A stretch of DNA of 64,000 nucleotides, taken from positions 3,286,001-3,350,000 of the forward strand of contig NZ_JACBZR010000001.1 of assembly GCF_013408335.1 (NCBI RefSeq). The letters are read 5' to 3'. The stretch's first letter is position 1; each line of letters opens with the position of its first letter. Positions 1 through 8,635 of the stretch are shown here, piece by piece. The notes under the pieces are model-generated. The model saw nothing but the letters and a program-made list of their open reading frames with translations. It was not told the origin of the DNA and made no database searches. The position numbers and the translations under genes are program-made. This DNA is from Nocardioides panzhihuensis. GTDB lineage: Bacteria > Actinomycetota > Actinomycetes > Propionibacteriales > Nocardioidaceae.

Positions 1-669
1 GTCGATCAACGCGCCACCCTTCTCGAGGAACTCCGAGGCCGGATGGTGGCGCAGGTCGCTGGTCACATAGACGTCGTACGCAGCCACCTGGTCGAGCAGG
101 AAGTCGCCCGCGCCGCCGCACAGCGCCACCGAGGAGACCGGCCGGTCGAGGTCGCCCGCGACCCGGATCCCGGCCGCGGTGGCGGGCAGCGCCGCCGCCA
201 CGGACTCGGCGAAGGCGCCCAGCGTCGTCGGCTCCACCGTCCCGGCCCGGCCTGTCCCGACGTCGTCGCTCACCCCCGGTACCAGCGGCCGCAGCGAGCC
301 CAGCCCGAGCGCGAGCGCCAGCGACTCCGAGACGCCACCGAGGGCCTGGTCGGCGTTGGTGTGGGCGGTGAGCAGCGCGCAGCGAGCGGAGACCAGCGTC
401 GAGAGCGTACGTCCTTTCGGGGTCGTCGCCGCGAACCCGTGAACACCTTTGAGGAAGAGCGGGTGATGGACCACCACCAGGTCCGCTCCCCACGCGGCCG
501 CCTCCTCGGCGACCGGGAGCGTCGGGTCGACGGCGAGAAGCACCTTCGAGACCGGCTGCGAGGGCTCGCCCCAGACCAGACCGACGGCATCCCAGGCGTC
601 GGCGGTGGCAGGCGGATACCAGTCGTCCAGCAACGACGTGACGGCAGACAGAGTCGGCGAGGTCGGCAT
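1..669 (-). CDS. Nif3-like dinuclear metal centre protein, 3' end cut by window
   Basis: Open frame of 223 codons from ATG at 669 (MPTSPTLSAV) running off the left edge. The family (Nif3/YbgI, DUF34) forms hexameric rings with a dinuclear metal site; its cellular role is still poorly defined. Visible signatures are an early DAWDAVGLVWGEP segment, a metal-binding VVHHPLFLKG stretch, the LLTAHTNAD stretch and a late TSDLRHHPASEFL segment, all in the usual order. Family members are usually about 250-280 residues, so the missing part is the C-terminal end. The gene is divergent from the ABC transporter operon that starts at 824. Family assignment is confident; no function can be given from context. 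Confidence 0.88.
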   Translation of the reverse strand, partial: MPTSPTLSAVTSLLDDWYPPATADAWDAVGLVWGEPSQPVSKVLLAVDPTLPVAEEAAAWGADLVVVHHPLFLKGVHGFAATTPKGRTLSTLVSARCALLTAHTNADQALGGVSESLALALGLGSLRPLVPGVSDDVGTGRAGTVEPTTLGAFAESVAAALPATAAGIRVAGDLDRPVSSVALCGGAGDFLLDQVAAYDVYVTSDLRHHPASEFLEKGGALID

Positions 670-722
670 GGTGTAACCCTAGATCCATCCACCGGGACCA
701 GATTCAGCGCCGCACGCGAGCA

Positions 723-762
723 CGGAATCGAGTTCGTAACCGTTCCTTTACAACCGATTCCG
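723..762. promoter_or_regulatory. Inverted repeat, candidate operator of the transporter operon
   Basis: Perfect 8-bp arms CGGAATCG (723-730) and CGATTCCG (755-762). Similarity extends inward: CGGAATCGaGTTcGTAA on one strand against CGGAATCGGTTGTAA on the other. It lies in the divergent region between the Nif3-like gene and the potA-like gene, about 60 bp before the latter's start, where a repressor or activator could act on either. No regulator gene is adjacent, so the binding protein is unknown. Confidence 0.5.
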
Positions 763-823
763 TACTTTTCGCCGGATCTTGTGGTGGAATGCAGCGCTAA
801 GTGAACAATCGACTGGAGCAGCG

Positions 824-1966
824 ATGACCACGACAGCTACCCCGGCCCCACCCTCCGGCTCGGTGACCATCAGCGGCCTGACCAAGACCTACGGCCAGGC
901 CACGGCGGTCGACGGCCTGGACCTGGAGATCCGGGCCGGCGAGTTCATCTCGCTGCTCGGCCCGTCGGGCTGCGGCAAGACAACGACGCTGCGGATGATC
1001 GCCGGGTTCGAGAAGCCCGACTCCGGCAGCATCTTGATCGGCGGCAAGGACGTGGTCCGGCTCGCGCCCTACCAGCGCGACGTGAACACGGTCTTCCAGG
1101 CGTACGCGCTGTTTCCGCACAAGTCCGTCGCCGAGAACGTCGCCTACGGCCTGCAGCAGCGCAAGACGCCCAGGGCGGAGACGCGGGAGCGCGTCGTCGA
1201 GGCGCTGCGGATGGTGCGGATGCTCGACTTCGCGGATCGTTCGCCCACCCAGCTCTCCGGTGGCCAGCAGCAACGGGTCGCCCTCGCCCGGGCGCTCGTC
1301 AACCGCCCCGGCGTCCTGCTCCTCGACGAGCCGCTGGGCGCCCTGGACCGCCAGCTGCGCGAGGAGATGCAGGTCGAGCTCAAGCTGCTCCAGTCCCGTC
1401 TCGGGATCACCTTCGTCTTCGTCACCCACGACCAGCACGAGGCACTCGCGATGAGCGACCGGATCGCGATCATGCGCGCCGGCCGGATCGAGCAGCTCGC
1501 CGACGCCGACACCGTCTACAACCAGCCCGCCAGCGCGTACGTCGCCGGCTTCGTCGGCCAGCAGAACTTCCTGCACGGCGAGGTGAGCGCGGACGGCACC
1601 ACCGTCGAGACCCCCTTCGTGGTCGTCGAGGGGCCGGCGAAGCCCGACGCGAAGCCCGGCGAGCCCCATCAGGCCGCCGTCCGGCCCGAGCTGATCTCGA
1701 TCGAGCCTGGGTCGGCCGCGGCGACGGTTCCAGAGGGCCGCAACAGTGTCGCCGGAGAGGTGCTCCAGGTCTCCCCGCTGGGCGAGGTGATCCAGTACCT
1801 CGTCAAGGTCACCGACGAGTACAGCCTGCTGATCCGCCGCCCCACCCACGGCGCCGTCCGGCTCTCCCCCGGCGACCAGGTCCTCTGCGGCTGGGCCGCC
1901 GCGGACGTACGCCTCTTCCCCCTCGATGCCCCGATCGACCCGACCACCGCTAGGAGCCCACAGTGA
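824..1966 (+). CDS. potA: Polyamine-type ABC importer ATP-binding protein (PotA-like)
   Basis: 380-residue ATPase of a spermidine/putrescine-type importer, which powers uptake at the cytoplasmic face. Walker A GPSGCGKT is at residues 46-53, the signature LSGGQ at 144-148, Walker B VLLLDEP at 164-170, and the switch histidine in THDQHEA near 202. A C-terminal TOBE-type regulatory region follows (about 270-375). I chose ATG 824 because it is preceded by a GGAG-like site; an in-frame ATG at 779 would add a tail without family resemblance. The stop overlaps the next gene by 4 bp, so it is first in a five-gene coupled operon. PotA-type ATPases also serve opines and amino-acid derivatives, so the substrate is not fixed. 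Confidence 0.93.
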   Translation: MTTTATPAPPSGSVTISGLTKTYGQATAVDGLDLEIRAGEFISLLGPSGCGKTTTLRMIAGFEKPDSGSILIGGKDVVRLAPYQRDVNTVFQAYALFPHKSVAENVAYGLQQRKTPRAETRERVVEALRMVRMLDFADRSPTQLSGGQQQRVALARALVNRPGVLLLDEPLGALDRQLREEMQVELKLLQSRLGITFVFVTHDQHEALAMSDRIAIMRAGRIEQLADADTVYNQPASAYVAGFVGQQNFLHGEVSADGTTVETPFVVVEGPAKPDAKPGEPHQAAVRPELISIEPGSAAATVPEGRNSVAGEVLQVSPLGEVIQYLVKVTDEYSLLIRRPTHGAVRLSPGDQVLCGWAAADVRLFPLDAPIDPTTARSPQ

Positions 1967-3168
1967 GCAAGCCTGTAAACAAGAGTGGCGACGTACGCAT
2001 CCTGGCCAGCCATGCAGGCGCACGAGCGATCCGCCGGGAGCTCTCGCGGCGCAACTTCCTGAGCCTGGCGGCAATCGCCGGCGCCGGGGCGGCGCTCAGC
2101 GCCTGCGGCGCCGGTGGCGGTGGCGAGTCCGGCGCGGTCGAGCCGGGCGCCGGCGCGACCGGCGGGCCGGTGGAGAAGTCGCTCTCGATCTACACCTGGG
2201 GCGACTACGACTCCCCCGAGGTGATCGACGCCTTCGGCAAGACCGGCCCGAAGGTGACACTCGACTCCTACGGCTCCAACGAGGAGCTGATCTCCAAGCT
2301 GGTCGCGGCCAAGGGCACCAGCGGCTACGACATCGTCGTGCCGACCGGCGTCTACATCCCCCAGCTGATCGAGAACGAGATCATCGTCCCGCTCAACAAG
2401 GACCTGATCCCCAACATGTCCAAGGTCGACCCGCAGTTCCTCGGACAGGACTGGGACCCGGAGAACGAGTACTCGGTGTGCAAGGCCTGGGGCACCACAG
2501 GCTTCGTCTACGACACCACGGTTATCAAGCGCGACCTGTCGACCTGGAACGACTTCATCGACGCGATGCAGAACGAGGCCTCGGGCAAGACCTCGCTGCT
2601 CGACGACCCGCAGGGCATCGCCGGCATCTACTTCTGGGCCAACGGCATCGACTGGAACACCGAGGACATGGCCGACTACGACGCCTTCGAGGCCGAGGCG
2701 GTCGAGAGCTGGGCGCCGCACATCGCCGGCTTCGACTCCTACCCGGCCACCGGCGCGATGCAGCAGAACACCTTCGCGCTGATGCAGAACTGGAACGGCG
2801 ACTCCCGCCTCGGCATCCTCGAGCACAAGCAGCCCGACCGCTGGAAGTGGGTCCTCGCCGGTCCGACGACCGAGCTGTGGATGGACAACTGGTGCATCCC
2901 GGCCGGAGCTCCCCATCCCGAGGCCGCCCACGCCTTCCTCGACTACGTGCTGGAGCCGGAGAACTCCTTCCTGGAGATGGACTACATCGGCTACAACACC
3001 GGCGCGCTGGGCATCGAGGAGATGGCCAAGGAGCGCAAGGTCGAGCTGCCCGAGATGATCTTCTTCACCGACGAGCAGCTCGCCACCATGAAGAACGGCG
3101 CCGTCAACAAGGCTCAGGACCGGCGTACGGAGGTCTACGACAAGCTGAAGGCCGCCGCCAGTGCGTAA
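1963..3168 (+). CDS. potD: Extracellular substrate-binding lipoprotein (PotD-like)
   Basis: 401-residue solute-binding protein for the potADBC-type importer. The N terminus carries a twin-arginine-like SRRNFL motif (28-33), a hydrophobic stretch and a lipobox LSAC with Cys48, so it is predicted to be exported and lipid-anchored on the outer face of the membrane. The mature part ([19 protein letters not shown] onward) matches the spermidine/putrescine-binding group. The GTG start at 1963 overlaps the potA stop and is preceded by TAGGAG at 1951-1956. Its 3' end overlaps the first permease gene by 8 bp. Polyamines are the default substrate guess; the linked amidohydrolase suggests an amide-bearing or related nitrogen compound. 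Confidence 0.92.
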   Translation: MSKPVNKSGDVRILASHAGARAIRRELSRRNFLSLAAIAGAGAALSACGAGGGGESGAVEPGAGATGGPVEKSLSIYTWGDYDSPEVIDAFGKTGPKVTLDSYGSNEELISKLVAAKGTSGYDIVVPTGVYIPQLIENEIIVPLNKDLIPNMSKVDPQFLGQDWDPENEYSVCKAWGTTGFVYDTTVIKRDLSTWNDFIDAMQNEASGKTSLLDDPQGIAGIYFWANGIDWNTEDMADYDAFEAEAVESWAPHIAGFDSYPATGAMQQNTFALMQNWNGDSRLGILEHKQPDRWKWVLAGPTTELWMDNWCIPAGAPHPEAAHAFLDYVLEPENSFLEMDYIGYNTGALGIEEMAKERKVELPEMIFFTDEQLATMKNGAVNKAQDRRTEVYDKLKAAASA

Positions 3169-4090
3169 CCGGCTTCCAGGGTTCGTCCTCGCTGTCCCGG
3201 CGTGGCTGTGGCTGACGGCCTTCTTCGTCGTGCCGTTCCTGCAGGTCGCCTGGTTCAGCCTCGGCGAGAAACCCGGCATGTTCGGCAGCCACAGCAACGC
3301 GGTGATGTCGCTGGACCGCTACGCCGAGGCGTTCAGCCCGACCTTCTTCATGATCTTCCGGGCGACGCTGTGGATGAGCGTGCTGGGCACCATCGCCTGC
3401 CTGCTGATCGCTCTGCCCGCGGCGTACTTCATGGCTCTGAAGGTCCCCGCGCACCGACGAGGGCTGCTGGTCGCACTGGTGATGGTGCCCTACTGGACCT
3501 CGTTCCTGATCCGGACGATCGGCTGGAAGGTGATCCTGTCCTCCGAGGGCGTCCTGGCCGGCTTCATGACCGACGTCGGTCTGGTCGCCGACCCGCACGA
3601 CCTGCTCAACACCCGCGGCGCGGTCCTGCTGGGCCTGATCTACAACTATCTGCCGCTGATGATCCTGCCGATGTACGTCGCCTTCGACCGCGTCGACAGC
3701 GCGCTCGGTGAAGCGTCCAAGGACCTCGGCGCAGGCCGGATACGCACGTTCTTCCAGGTCACGCTGCCGCTGGCACGGCCCGGGATCATCGCGGGCGTCA
3801 TCCTCGTCTTCATCCCGATGATGGGCGACTACGTCACCCCGGCCGTCCTCGGCGGCGCGAAGGGCACCATGGTCGGCTCGCTGATCGCCAGCCAGTTCCT
3901 CACCGCTCAGAACTGGGCGCTGGGCTCCGCCATGGCGATCGTCCTGATCCTGCTCACCATGCTCATCGTCATCCTCGCCATCACGCTGATGTGGGTCGTG
4001 GGCTGGCTCGTGCGCCGGCGCAGCAGGCTGGTCGTCGGAACCGTCCCGCCACCTGACCTGACGCTGCACACCAAGGAGGTGGCGGCATGA
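3161..4090 (+). CDS. potB: ABC permease, PotB-like
   Basis: 309-residue inner-membrane permease with about six hydrophobic segments, the first at residues 7-25. The binding-protein-dependent transport EAA loop, which docks the ATPase, is visible as EASKDLGAGRIRTFFQVTLP around residues 184-203. It forms the translocation path with the PotC-like subunit encoded next. The GTG start at 3161 lies inside the end of the potD-like gene (8-bp overlap), and the stop overlaps potC by 4 bp, which indicates translational coupling. Confidence 0.92.
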   Translation: MRNRLPGFVLAVPAWLWLTAFFVVPFLQVAWFSLGEKPGMFGSHSNAVMSLDRYAEAFSPTFFMIFRATLWMSVLGTIACLLIALPAAYFMALKVPAHRRGLLVALVMVPYWTSFLIRTIGWKVILSSEGVLAGFMTDVGLVADPHDLLNTRGAVLLGLIYNYLPLMILPMYVAFDRVDSALGEASKDLGAGRIRTFFQVTLPLARPGIIAGVILVFIPMMGDYVTPAVLGGAKGTMVGSLIASQFLTAQNWALGSAMAIVLILLTMLIVILAITLMWVVGWLVRRRSRLVVGTVPPPDLTLHTKEVAA

Positions 4091-4920
4091 GCAAGCCCTC
4101 CGGGACCAACATCGCGCTCGGCGTGTGGACCACGTTGGTCTTCCTCTTCCTGTTCGCGCCGATCATCGTGATCGGCATCTACTCCTTCAACGGCGGTCGG
4201 CTGCTCACCGCCTGGGACGGCTTCAGCCTGGAGCCGTTCATGGCGATCGTCGAACGGCCGTCCGTACGCCACGCCGTCGCCGTCTCGCTGCAGACCGCCG
4301 TGGTCGCCGCCCTCCTGGCGAGCGCGCTCGGCACCCTGGCCGGGATGGCGATGGCCCGGTTCCCGGGCCGCTGGACGGGCCCGTTCACGCTGCTGTTGCT
4401 GCTGGTCTCGGTGACCCCCGAGATCGTCGACGGCATCGCCCTGCTCCCCTGGTTCGTGACGCTCGGCCAGGACTGGTCGCTGCTGCCGTTCAACAACGGC
4501 TACGTACGTCTCGTGATCGGTCACTCGCTCTTCGCGACCGCCGTGGTCACCTACATCGTCCGAGCCCGCCTGATCGGGTTGGACGCGTCCCTGGAGGAGG
4601 CCTCGGCGGATCTCTACGCGAAACCGGTCGCGACCTTCTTCAAGGTCACGATCCCGCTCGTCGGGCCCGCGGTGCTGGCGGGCGGGCTGCTGGCCTTCAC
4701 GCTGAGCCTCGACAACACGGTCATTTCCTCGTTCATCAACGTCTCCGGCACGACCTCGTGGCCCGTCTACGTGCTCTCCTCGGTCCGCTCCGGCCTCAAG
4801 CCCGAGATCGCCGCGGTCTCCACCATCCTGCTGGTCTTCACGCTTTTGGTCCTCGGCCTGGTGGCGTGGGTGCTCAAGCGCTCGGGCTCCTCGGTCACCG
4901 ACACCATGGCCGCGGCCTGA
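4087..4920 (+). CDS. potC: ABC permease, PotC-like
   Basis: 277-residue second permease of the importer. An N-terminal hydrophobic segment (VFLFLFAPIIVIGIYSF) is followed by several more membrane spans. The EAA loop appears as EASADLYAKPVATFFKVTIP near residues 174-193. ATG 4087 overlaps the potB stop by 4 bp, and the stop TGA shares its last base with the ATG of the downstream amidohydrolase. The pair PotB/PotC with one ATPase and one binding lipoprotein makes a complete importer. Confidence 0.92.
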   Translation: MSKPSGTNIALGVWTTLVFLFLFAPIIVIGIYSFNGGRLLTAWDGFSLEPFMAIVERPSVRHAVAVSLQTAVVAALLASALGTLAGMAMARFPGRWTGPFTLLLLLVSVTPEIVDGIALLPWFVTLGQDWSLLPFNNGYVRLVIGHSLFATAVVTYIVRARLIGLDASLEEASADLYAKPVATFFKVTIPLVGPAVLAGGLLAFTLSLDNTVISSFINVSGTTSWPVYVLSSVRSGLKPEIAAVSTILLVFTLLVLGLVAWVLKRSGSSVTDTMAAA

Positions 4921-6566
4921 TGAGCGGCCAGACCGGCCCCGTGGACCTGCTACTGCGCGGCGGCCGGGTGCTGCGTGCAGGCCGCTGGGAGGATGCGGCC
5001 ATTGCCGTCCACGACGGGCGGATCGCGGCCGTCGGCGCAGATCTCGATGCTCTGGCCGGCCCGGACACCTTGGTCGAGGAGCTCGACGGCCGGTGGGTGC
5101 TGCCCGCCTTCCACGACTCACACGTGCACCCGATCCAGGCCGGCCTGGAGATGAACCAGTGCGACCTGACCGGGCTGTCGACGCTCGACGGCTATCTGGA
5201 TGCCATCGGCGCCTACGCCGAGGCCTTCCCTGACCGGGCCTGGATCTCCGGCGGTGGCTGGTCGATGGACTCCTTCCCCGGTGGAGTGCCCACCGCCGAG
5301 CCCCTCGACCGGATCCTTCCCGACCGGCCGGTCTTCCTGCCCAACCGCGACCACCACTCGGCCTGGGTGAACAGCCGCGCGCTCGAGCTCGCCGGTATCG
5401 ATGCCCGCACACCCGACCCCGCCGACGGACGCATCGAGCGCGACGCCGCCGGCCGACCGACCGGCGCGCTGCACGAGGGTGCGATGGCGCTGGTGGGCTC
5501 GCTGGTGCCGGCGCCGACCTCGGGCGACCTGACCGAGGCGCTGCTCACCGCGCAGCGTCATCTCCACTCGGTCGGCATCGTGGGCTGGCAGGACGCACTG
5601 GTCGGCGAGGGTCTGGGCATGCCGGACTCGCTGCCGACCTACATCGCCGCTCAGGAGTCCGGCGTGCTCACCGCGAAGGTCGTCCTCGCCCAGTGGTGGG
5701 ACCGCGGCCGCGGCCTGGAGCAGCTGCCCGAGCTCCTCGAGCGTCGCGCCCTGGCGGCGCGCGCCGGGCTCGACGCCGCCAGCGTCAAGATCATGCAGGA
5801 CGGGGTCTGCGAGACGCATACGGCCGCGATGCTCTCCCCCTACCTCGACTCGCTCGGGCGGCTCACCGACAACCGCGGGCTCTCCTTCATCCCCGCCGAT
5901 GCGCTGGCTTCGTACGTCGCTGCGCTGGACGCCAACGGGTTCCAGGCCCACGTCCACGCGCTGGGTGACCGGGCAGTGCGAGACAGCCTGGACGCGATCG
6001 AGCACGCGCGCACTCTCAACGGAGCCAGCGGGCTGCGACACCATCTGGCTCACGTCCAGGTCGTCGAGCGCTCCGACGTCCCTCGGTTCGCCGCGCTCGA
6101 CGTCACCGCCAACATCCAGCCGCTGTGGGCATGCCTGGACGAGGCGGTGGAGGTGCTGACCCTCCCGTTCCTGGCGCCCGACGCGCGCGAGCAGCAGTAT
6201 GTGTTCGGGTCGTTGCTGCGTACGGACGCTCGGATCGCGTGCGGAAGCGACTGGCCCGTCTCCGACCCGGCGCCGCTGCTCGGCATGCACGTCGCGGTCA
6301 ACCGCCGCTCCCCCGACCAGCCGCCCGACGCTGCCCCGCTGCTGCCGGACGAGGCGCTCACGGTCCTCCAGGCGCTCGCCGGCTATACCACCGGGACCGC
6401 CTACCTGAACCGTCTGGAGGGCTCGACGGGCCGCATCGAGACCGGGTACGCAGCCGACCTGGTCGTGGTCGACGACGACATCCTCGACGAGGACACCACG
6501 GTGCTCGCCCGGACGCAGGTGACCCATACCTACGCCGACGGCCGCGAGGTCTACCGAAAGCCCTGA
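4920..6566 (+). CDS. YtcJ-like metal-dependent amidohydrolase
   Basis: 548-residue amidohydrolase-superfamily (amidohydrolase_3, YtcJ-like) protein. The metal-binding HxH motif is in FHDSHVHP (His68, His70). Later conserved segments are HALGDRAV, HLAHVQVV and GSDWPVSDPAP, which supply further metal ligands and the catalytic Asp in this family. No signal peptide is seen, so it should act in the cytoplasm. ATG 4920 overlaps the potC stop by one base, so the enzyme is co-translated with the importer. That placement suggests it hydrolyses the imported compound or a product of it. The exact substrate cannot be read from the sequence. Confidence 0.88.
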   Translation: MSGQTGPVDLLLRGGRVLRAGRWEDAAIAVHDGRIAAVGADLDALAGPDTLVEELDGRWVLPAFHDSHVHPIQAGLEMNQCDLTGLSTLDGYLDAIGAYAEAFPDRAWISGGGWSMDSFPGGVPTAEPLDRILPDRPVFLPNRDHHSAWVNSRALELAGIDARTPDPADGRIERDAAGRPTGALHEGAMALVGSLVPAPTSGDLTEALLTAQRHLHSVGIVGWQDALVGEGLGMPDSLPTYIAAQESGVLTAKVVLAQWWDRGRGLEQLPELLERRALAARAGLDAASVKIMQDGVCETHTAAMLSPYLDSLGRLTDNRGLSFIPADALASYVAALDANGFQAHVHALGDRAVRDSLDAIEHARTLNGASGLRHHLAHVQVVERSDVPRFAALDVTANIQPLWACLDEAVEVLTLPFLAPDAREQQYVFGSLLRTDARIACGSDWPVSDPAPLLGMHVAVNRRSPDQPPDAAPLLPDEALTVLQALAGYTTGTAYLNRLEGSTGRIETGYAADLVVVDDDILDEDTTVLARTQVTHTYADGREVYRKP

Positions 6567-6582
6567 GCCCACGTCCTGGGCT
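6566..6582. terminator. Short hairpin between convergent genes
   Basis: AGCCCA (6566-6571) and TGGGCT (6577-6582) flank a 5-nt loop exactly where the amidohydrolase gene and the convergent MFS gene end. There is no T-run, as is common in actinobacteria. It could serve both directions. Weak stem, so tentative. Confidence 0.35.
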
Positions 6583-7882
6583 AGGCGACCGGCTCCGGTT
6601 CCTGTTCCGGTTCCGGCTCCGGGTGGGTCGGCACCCAGCGAGTCGCGGTCAGGACCGCGCCGAGGACGAGCAGTCCGGCGGTCAGCCAGAACGGGTATGT
6701 GCGGTCGATCCCCGAGAGCCATCCGGAGATCCACCCGAACGGAGCGGCGGCCAGCATGATCAACATTCGCTGCAGCGCCATCACCCGGGAACGTTCGGCC
6801 TCGTCGACGTGCAGAGCCACCAGGGACTCCGAGAGCATGAACAGCATCCCCGCTCCGAAGCTGTCGAGAACCAGACAGACCCCCAGGAGTGCGTACGTGG
6901 CCAGGTCGGCGTCGCCCCGCGATGCCGGGATCAGGACCAGGAGGAGCTGGCCGGCGAGGTAGGTCCCGAAGCCCCACAGCGTGGCCCTCTTGAGGTCCAT
7001 CCCGCCGGTCAGCCGGGAGATGAGCGTGAAGAGGAAGAGCACCGACATCAGCGAGCGCACCATCGGAAAGAACGGCAGCAACGGATCGGGCACCTGCAGG
7101 TGCTGGCTGACCACGACCTGCCAGAAGGTGGCGTTGATCAGCGTCACCGCAGCGAACAGCGCTGCGATCGCGAGCGCCAGGACAGAGCCGCGGGAGCGCA
7201 CCAGCAGCGCCAGCGCCCCGCGGTATCCGGCCAGGAGCCGCCAGAGGCTGTGCCCGTCGGTCTCCGCCATCCGTATCCGTCCCTGCCGGGTCTCGGAGGA
7301 CCACAGGTAGAGCCAGATGATCTTCGCCGTCATCACCACCGCGGCGTTGATGAAGAGCACCCGGACCGCCGGCTCCAGCCCGAGCTGGGCCACCAGGATC
7401 GCGGCGATCGGGGCGAAGAGAGCCGAACAGTCCGCAGCCACCCGCACCAGCGAGTAGATCCGGGTGATCTGGCCGCGCTCGGCATCCTCGACCATCAGGC
7501 AGTCCCAGGAGTTCTGAGTCACCTGCATCGCGCCGTTGACCATCGATGCCGCGAGGAAGCCCCAGAAGCTCTGCGCGAACGCCCAGATCAGGCACGGGAT
7601 CACCCAGGCGACCACGTCGAACAGGGCCGTCGTCGCGCGCCGCCCGAGCCGGTCGGTGATGATCCCGCCGGCGAGGCCGAAGAAGACCTGGGAGACCATC
7701 CCCGCGCTCGCGATCAGACCGATCTGCTCGTCGTGCACGCCCAGTGCCAGCATGAACACCGAGGCGTACGGCAGCACCAGTGCCATCGACAGGCCCCACA
7801 TCGGCTCGGTCCAGACGCACGCGCGCGGGTTTCCGCGAAGATGGGTGAGGGTGTGCCAGAGGGGGTTGGGGGTCCGTACCAC
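6581..7882 (-). CDS. MFS transporter
   Basis: 433-residue major facilitator protein with about twelve hydrophobic segments starting near residue 30 (MALVLPYASVFMLALG). The typical MFS loop motif between TM2 and TM3 is visible as GGIITDRLGRR near residues 72-82. The C terminus is a Glu/Pro-rich tail (EPEPEQEPEPVA). The start is GTG at 7882; only 38 bp separate it from the divergent zinc-ribbon gene. It converges on the amidohydrolase gene. The substrate is not evident. Confidence 0.82.
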   Translation of the reverse strand: MVRTPNPLWHTLTHLRGNPRACVWTEPMWGLSMALVLPYASVFMLALGVHDEQIGLIASAGMVSQVFFGLAGGIITDRLGRRATTALFDVVAWVIPCLIWAFAQSFWGFLAASMVNGAMQVTQNSWDCLMVEDAERGQITRIYSLVRVAADCSALFAPIAAILVAQLGLEPAVRVLFINAAVVMTAKIIWLYLWSSETRQGRIRMAETDGHSLWRLLAGYRGALALLVRSRGSVLALAIAALFAAVTLINATFWQVVVSQHLQVPDPLLPFFPMVRSLMSVLFLFTLISRLTGGMDLKRATLWGFGTYLAGQLLLVLIPASRGDADLATYALLGVCLVLDSFGAGMLFMLSESLVALHVDEAERSRVMALQRMLIMLAAAPFGWISGWLSGIDRTYPFWLTAGLLVLGAVLTATRWVPTHPEPEPEQEPEPVA

Positions 7883-7920
7883 CGGGCAAGTAAATCAGCC
7901 CGTGCGTGGGAGACTTGAAC

Positions 7921-8172
7921 ATGATCATCTTCGGGATCAAGTCGTACACCCGACTGCTCGCGACCCTCTCCCTCGTGTGCCCCAGCTGTCACCAGCGCGC
8001 GGCGCACCGGCTCTTCGAGGTCGTCCGCAAGTTCACCCTCTTCTTCATCCCGCTCATCCCGGTCGGTACGTCACGGCGCATGGACTGCATCAACTGCGGC
8101 TATGCCTCCAAGGTGTCCAAGGACCAGGCCGAGCAGCTCATCACTTCTGCGCCGCGGCCGACCGCCGGCTGA
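7921..8172 (+). CDS. Small zinc-ribbon protein
   Basis: 83-residue protein with two CxxC pairs, CPSC (near residue 20) and CINC (near residue 56). These are spaced as in the zinc-ribbon family common in actinobacteria, with a hydrophobic FTLFFIPLIPVG stretch between them. The zinc knuckle probably gives structural stability or a nucleic-acid/protein contact; no specific function is known. I chose ATG 7921 (MIIFGIKSYTR) with GGAG at 7908-7911 over an in-frame GTG at 7906. It is divergent from the MFS gene, and the repeat region begins immediately downstream. Confidence 0.75.
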   Translation: MIIFGIKSYTRLLATLSLVCPSCHQRAAHRLFEVVRKFTLFFIPLIPVGTSRRMDCINCGYASKVSKDQAEQLITSAPRPTAG

Positions 8173-8180
8173 CGACGCTC

Positions 8181-8305
8181 CCGGTGGTCGAGCTTGTCGA
8201 GACCACCCATGCGCCACGGTCGCCCCTGAGAGACCCCGTCACCCCCGGTGCACCCCCGGTGGTCGAGCTTGTCGAGACCCCCATGCGTCACGGTCGACTC
8301 TGAGG
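8181..8305. repeat. Two tandem copies of a repeat led by the GGTCGAGCTTGTCGAGACC palindrome
   Basis: A block of about 50 bp starting CCGGTGGTCGAGCTTGTCG at 8181 recurs at 8256 with small differences (both continue ...CCATGCG.CACGGTCG...CTGAG). The second copy is also the outer end of the left inverted arm. The core is the short dispersed palindrome seen elsewhere in the window at 10288-10306 and 25175-25253. Confidence 0.75.
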
Positions 8306-8526
8306 TGCCTGTGTCGTCCGGGGCCGGGCTTGTTGAGATTTCCGTGCTGCGGTCGGCTGAGCGGCTTGGGTGCCTGTCCGGGGGGGCGTAGGGCGGGTGG
8401 GGCCAAGTGCCGGCTTGGGTTGGGCGATTTAAAAGCCAGGGTGTCCGGCCGGGGTGCCATTTGCCTGTCTTGCGGACTTCCAGCCCTGTCCGGGGGTTGC
8501 GTCGGGATACCTGTCCCTGTCCGGGT
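8256..8526 (+). repeat. Left inverted arm (~271 bp)
   Basis: Starts CCGGTGGTCGAGCTTGTCG and ends CCTGTCCCTGTCCGGGTT, just ahead of the HNH gene's promoter region. The reverse complement of 10039-10308 matches it over the full length, with a few single-base indels and scattered substitutions; by eye roughly nine of ten positions agree. Shared landmarks are GTCGGCTGAGCGGCTTGGG and AAAAGCCAGGGTGTCCGGCC. Confidence 0.9.
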
Positions 8527-8623
8527 TTACGACCACCTGTCCCGATGTGGCCGGTGACACCAAAAGACCGTCTGATCTGCGAAAACATTGCCCAAAAAGG
8601 CTGTGCATAACATGCAAATTCGG

Positions 8624-8629
8624 TAGCAT
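8624..8629 (+). promoter_or_regulatory. -10 element for a leaderless DUF222/HNH transcript
   Basis: TAGCAT ends 6 nt before ATG 8636, so transcription would begin at or next to the A of the start codon. No Shine-Dalgarno sequence precedes the ATG. The second DUF222/HNH gene shows the same arrangement. Confidence 0.45.
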
Positions 8630-8635
8630 ATGGGC

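Noticed and set aside
5118..7949. A 943-codon minus-strand frame over the amidohydrolase and MFS genes
   Set aside because: The translation is Arg/Gly/Ala-rich and antisense to the clear YtcJ-like gene; no domain pattern is visible.
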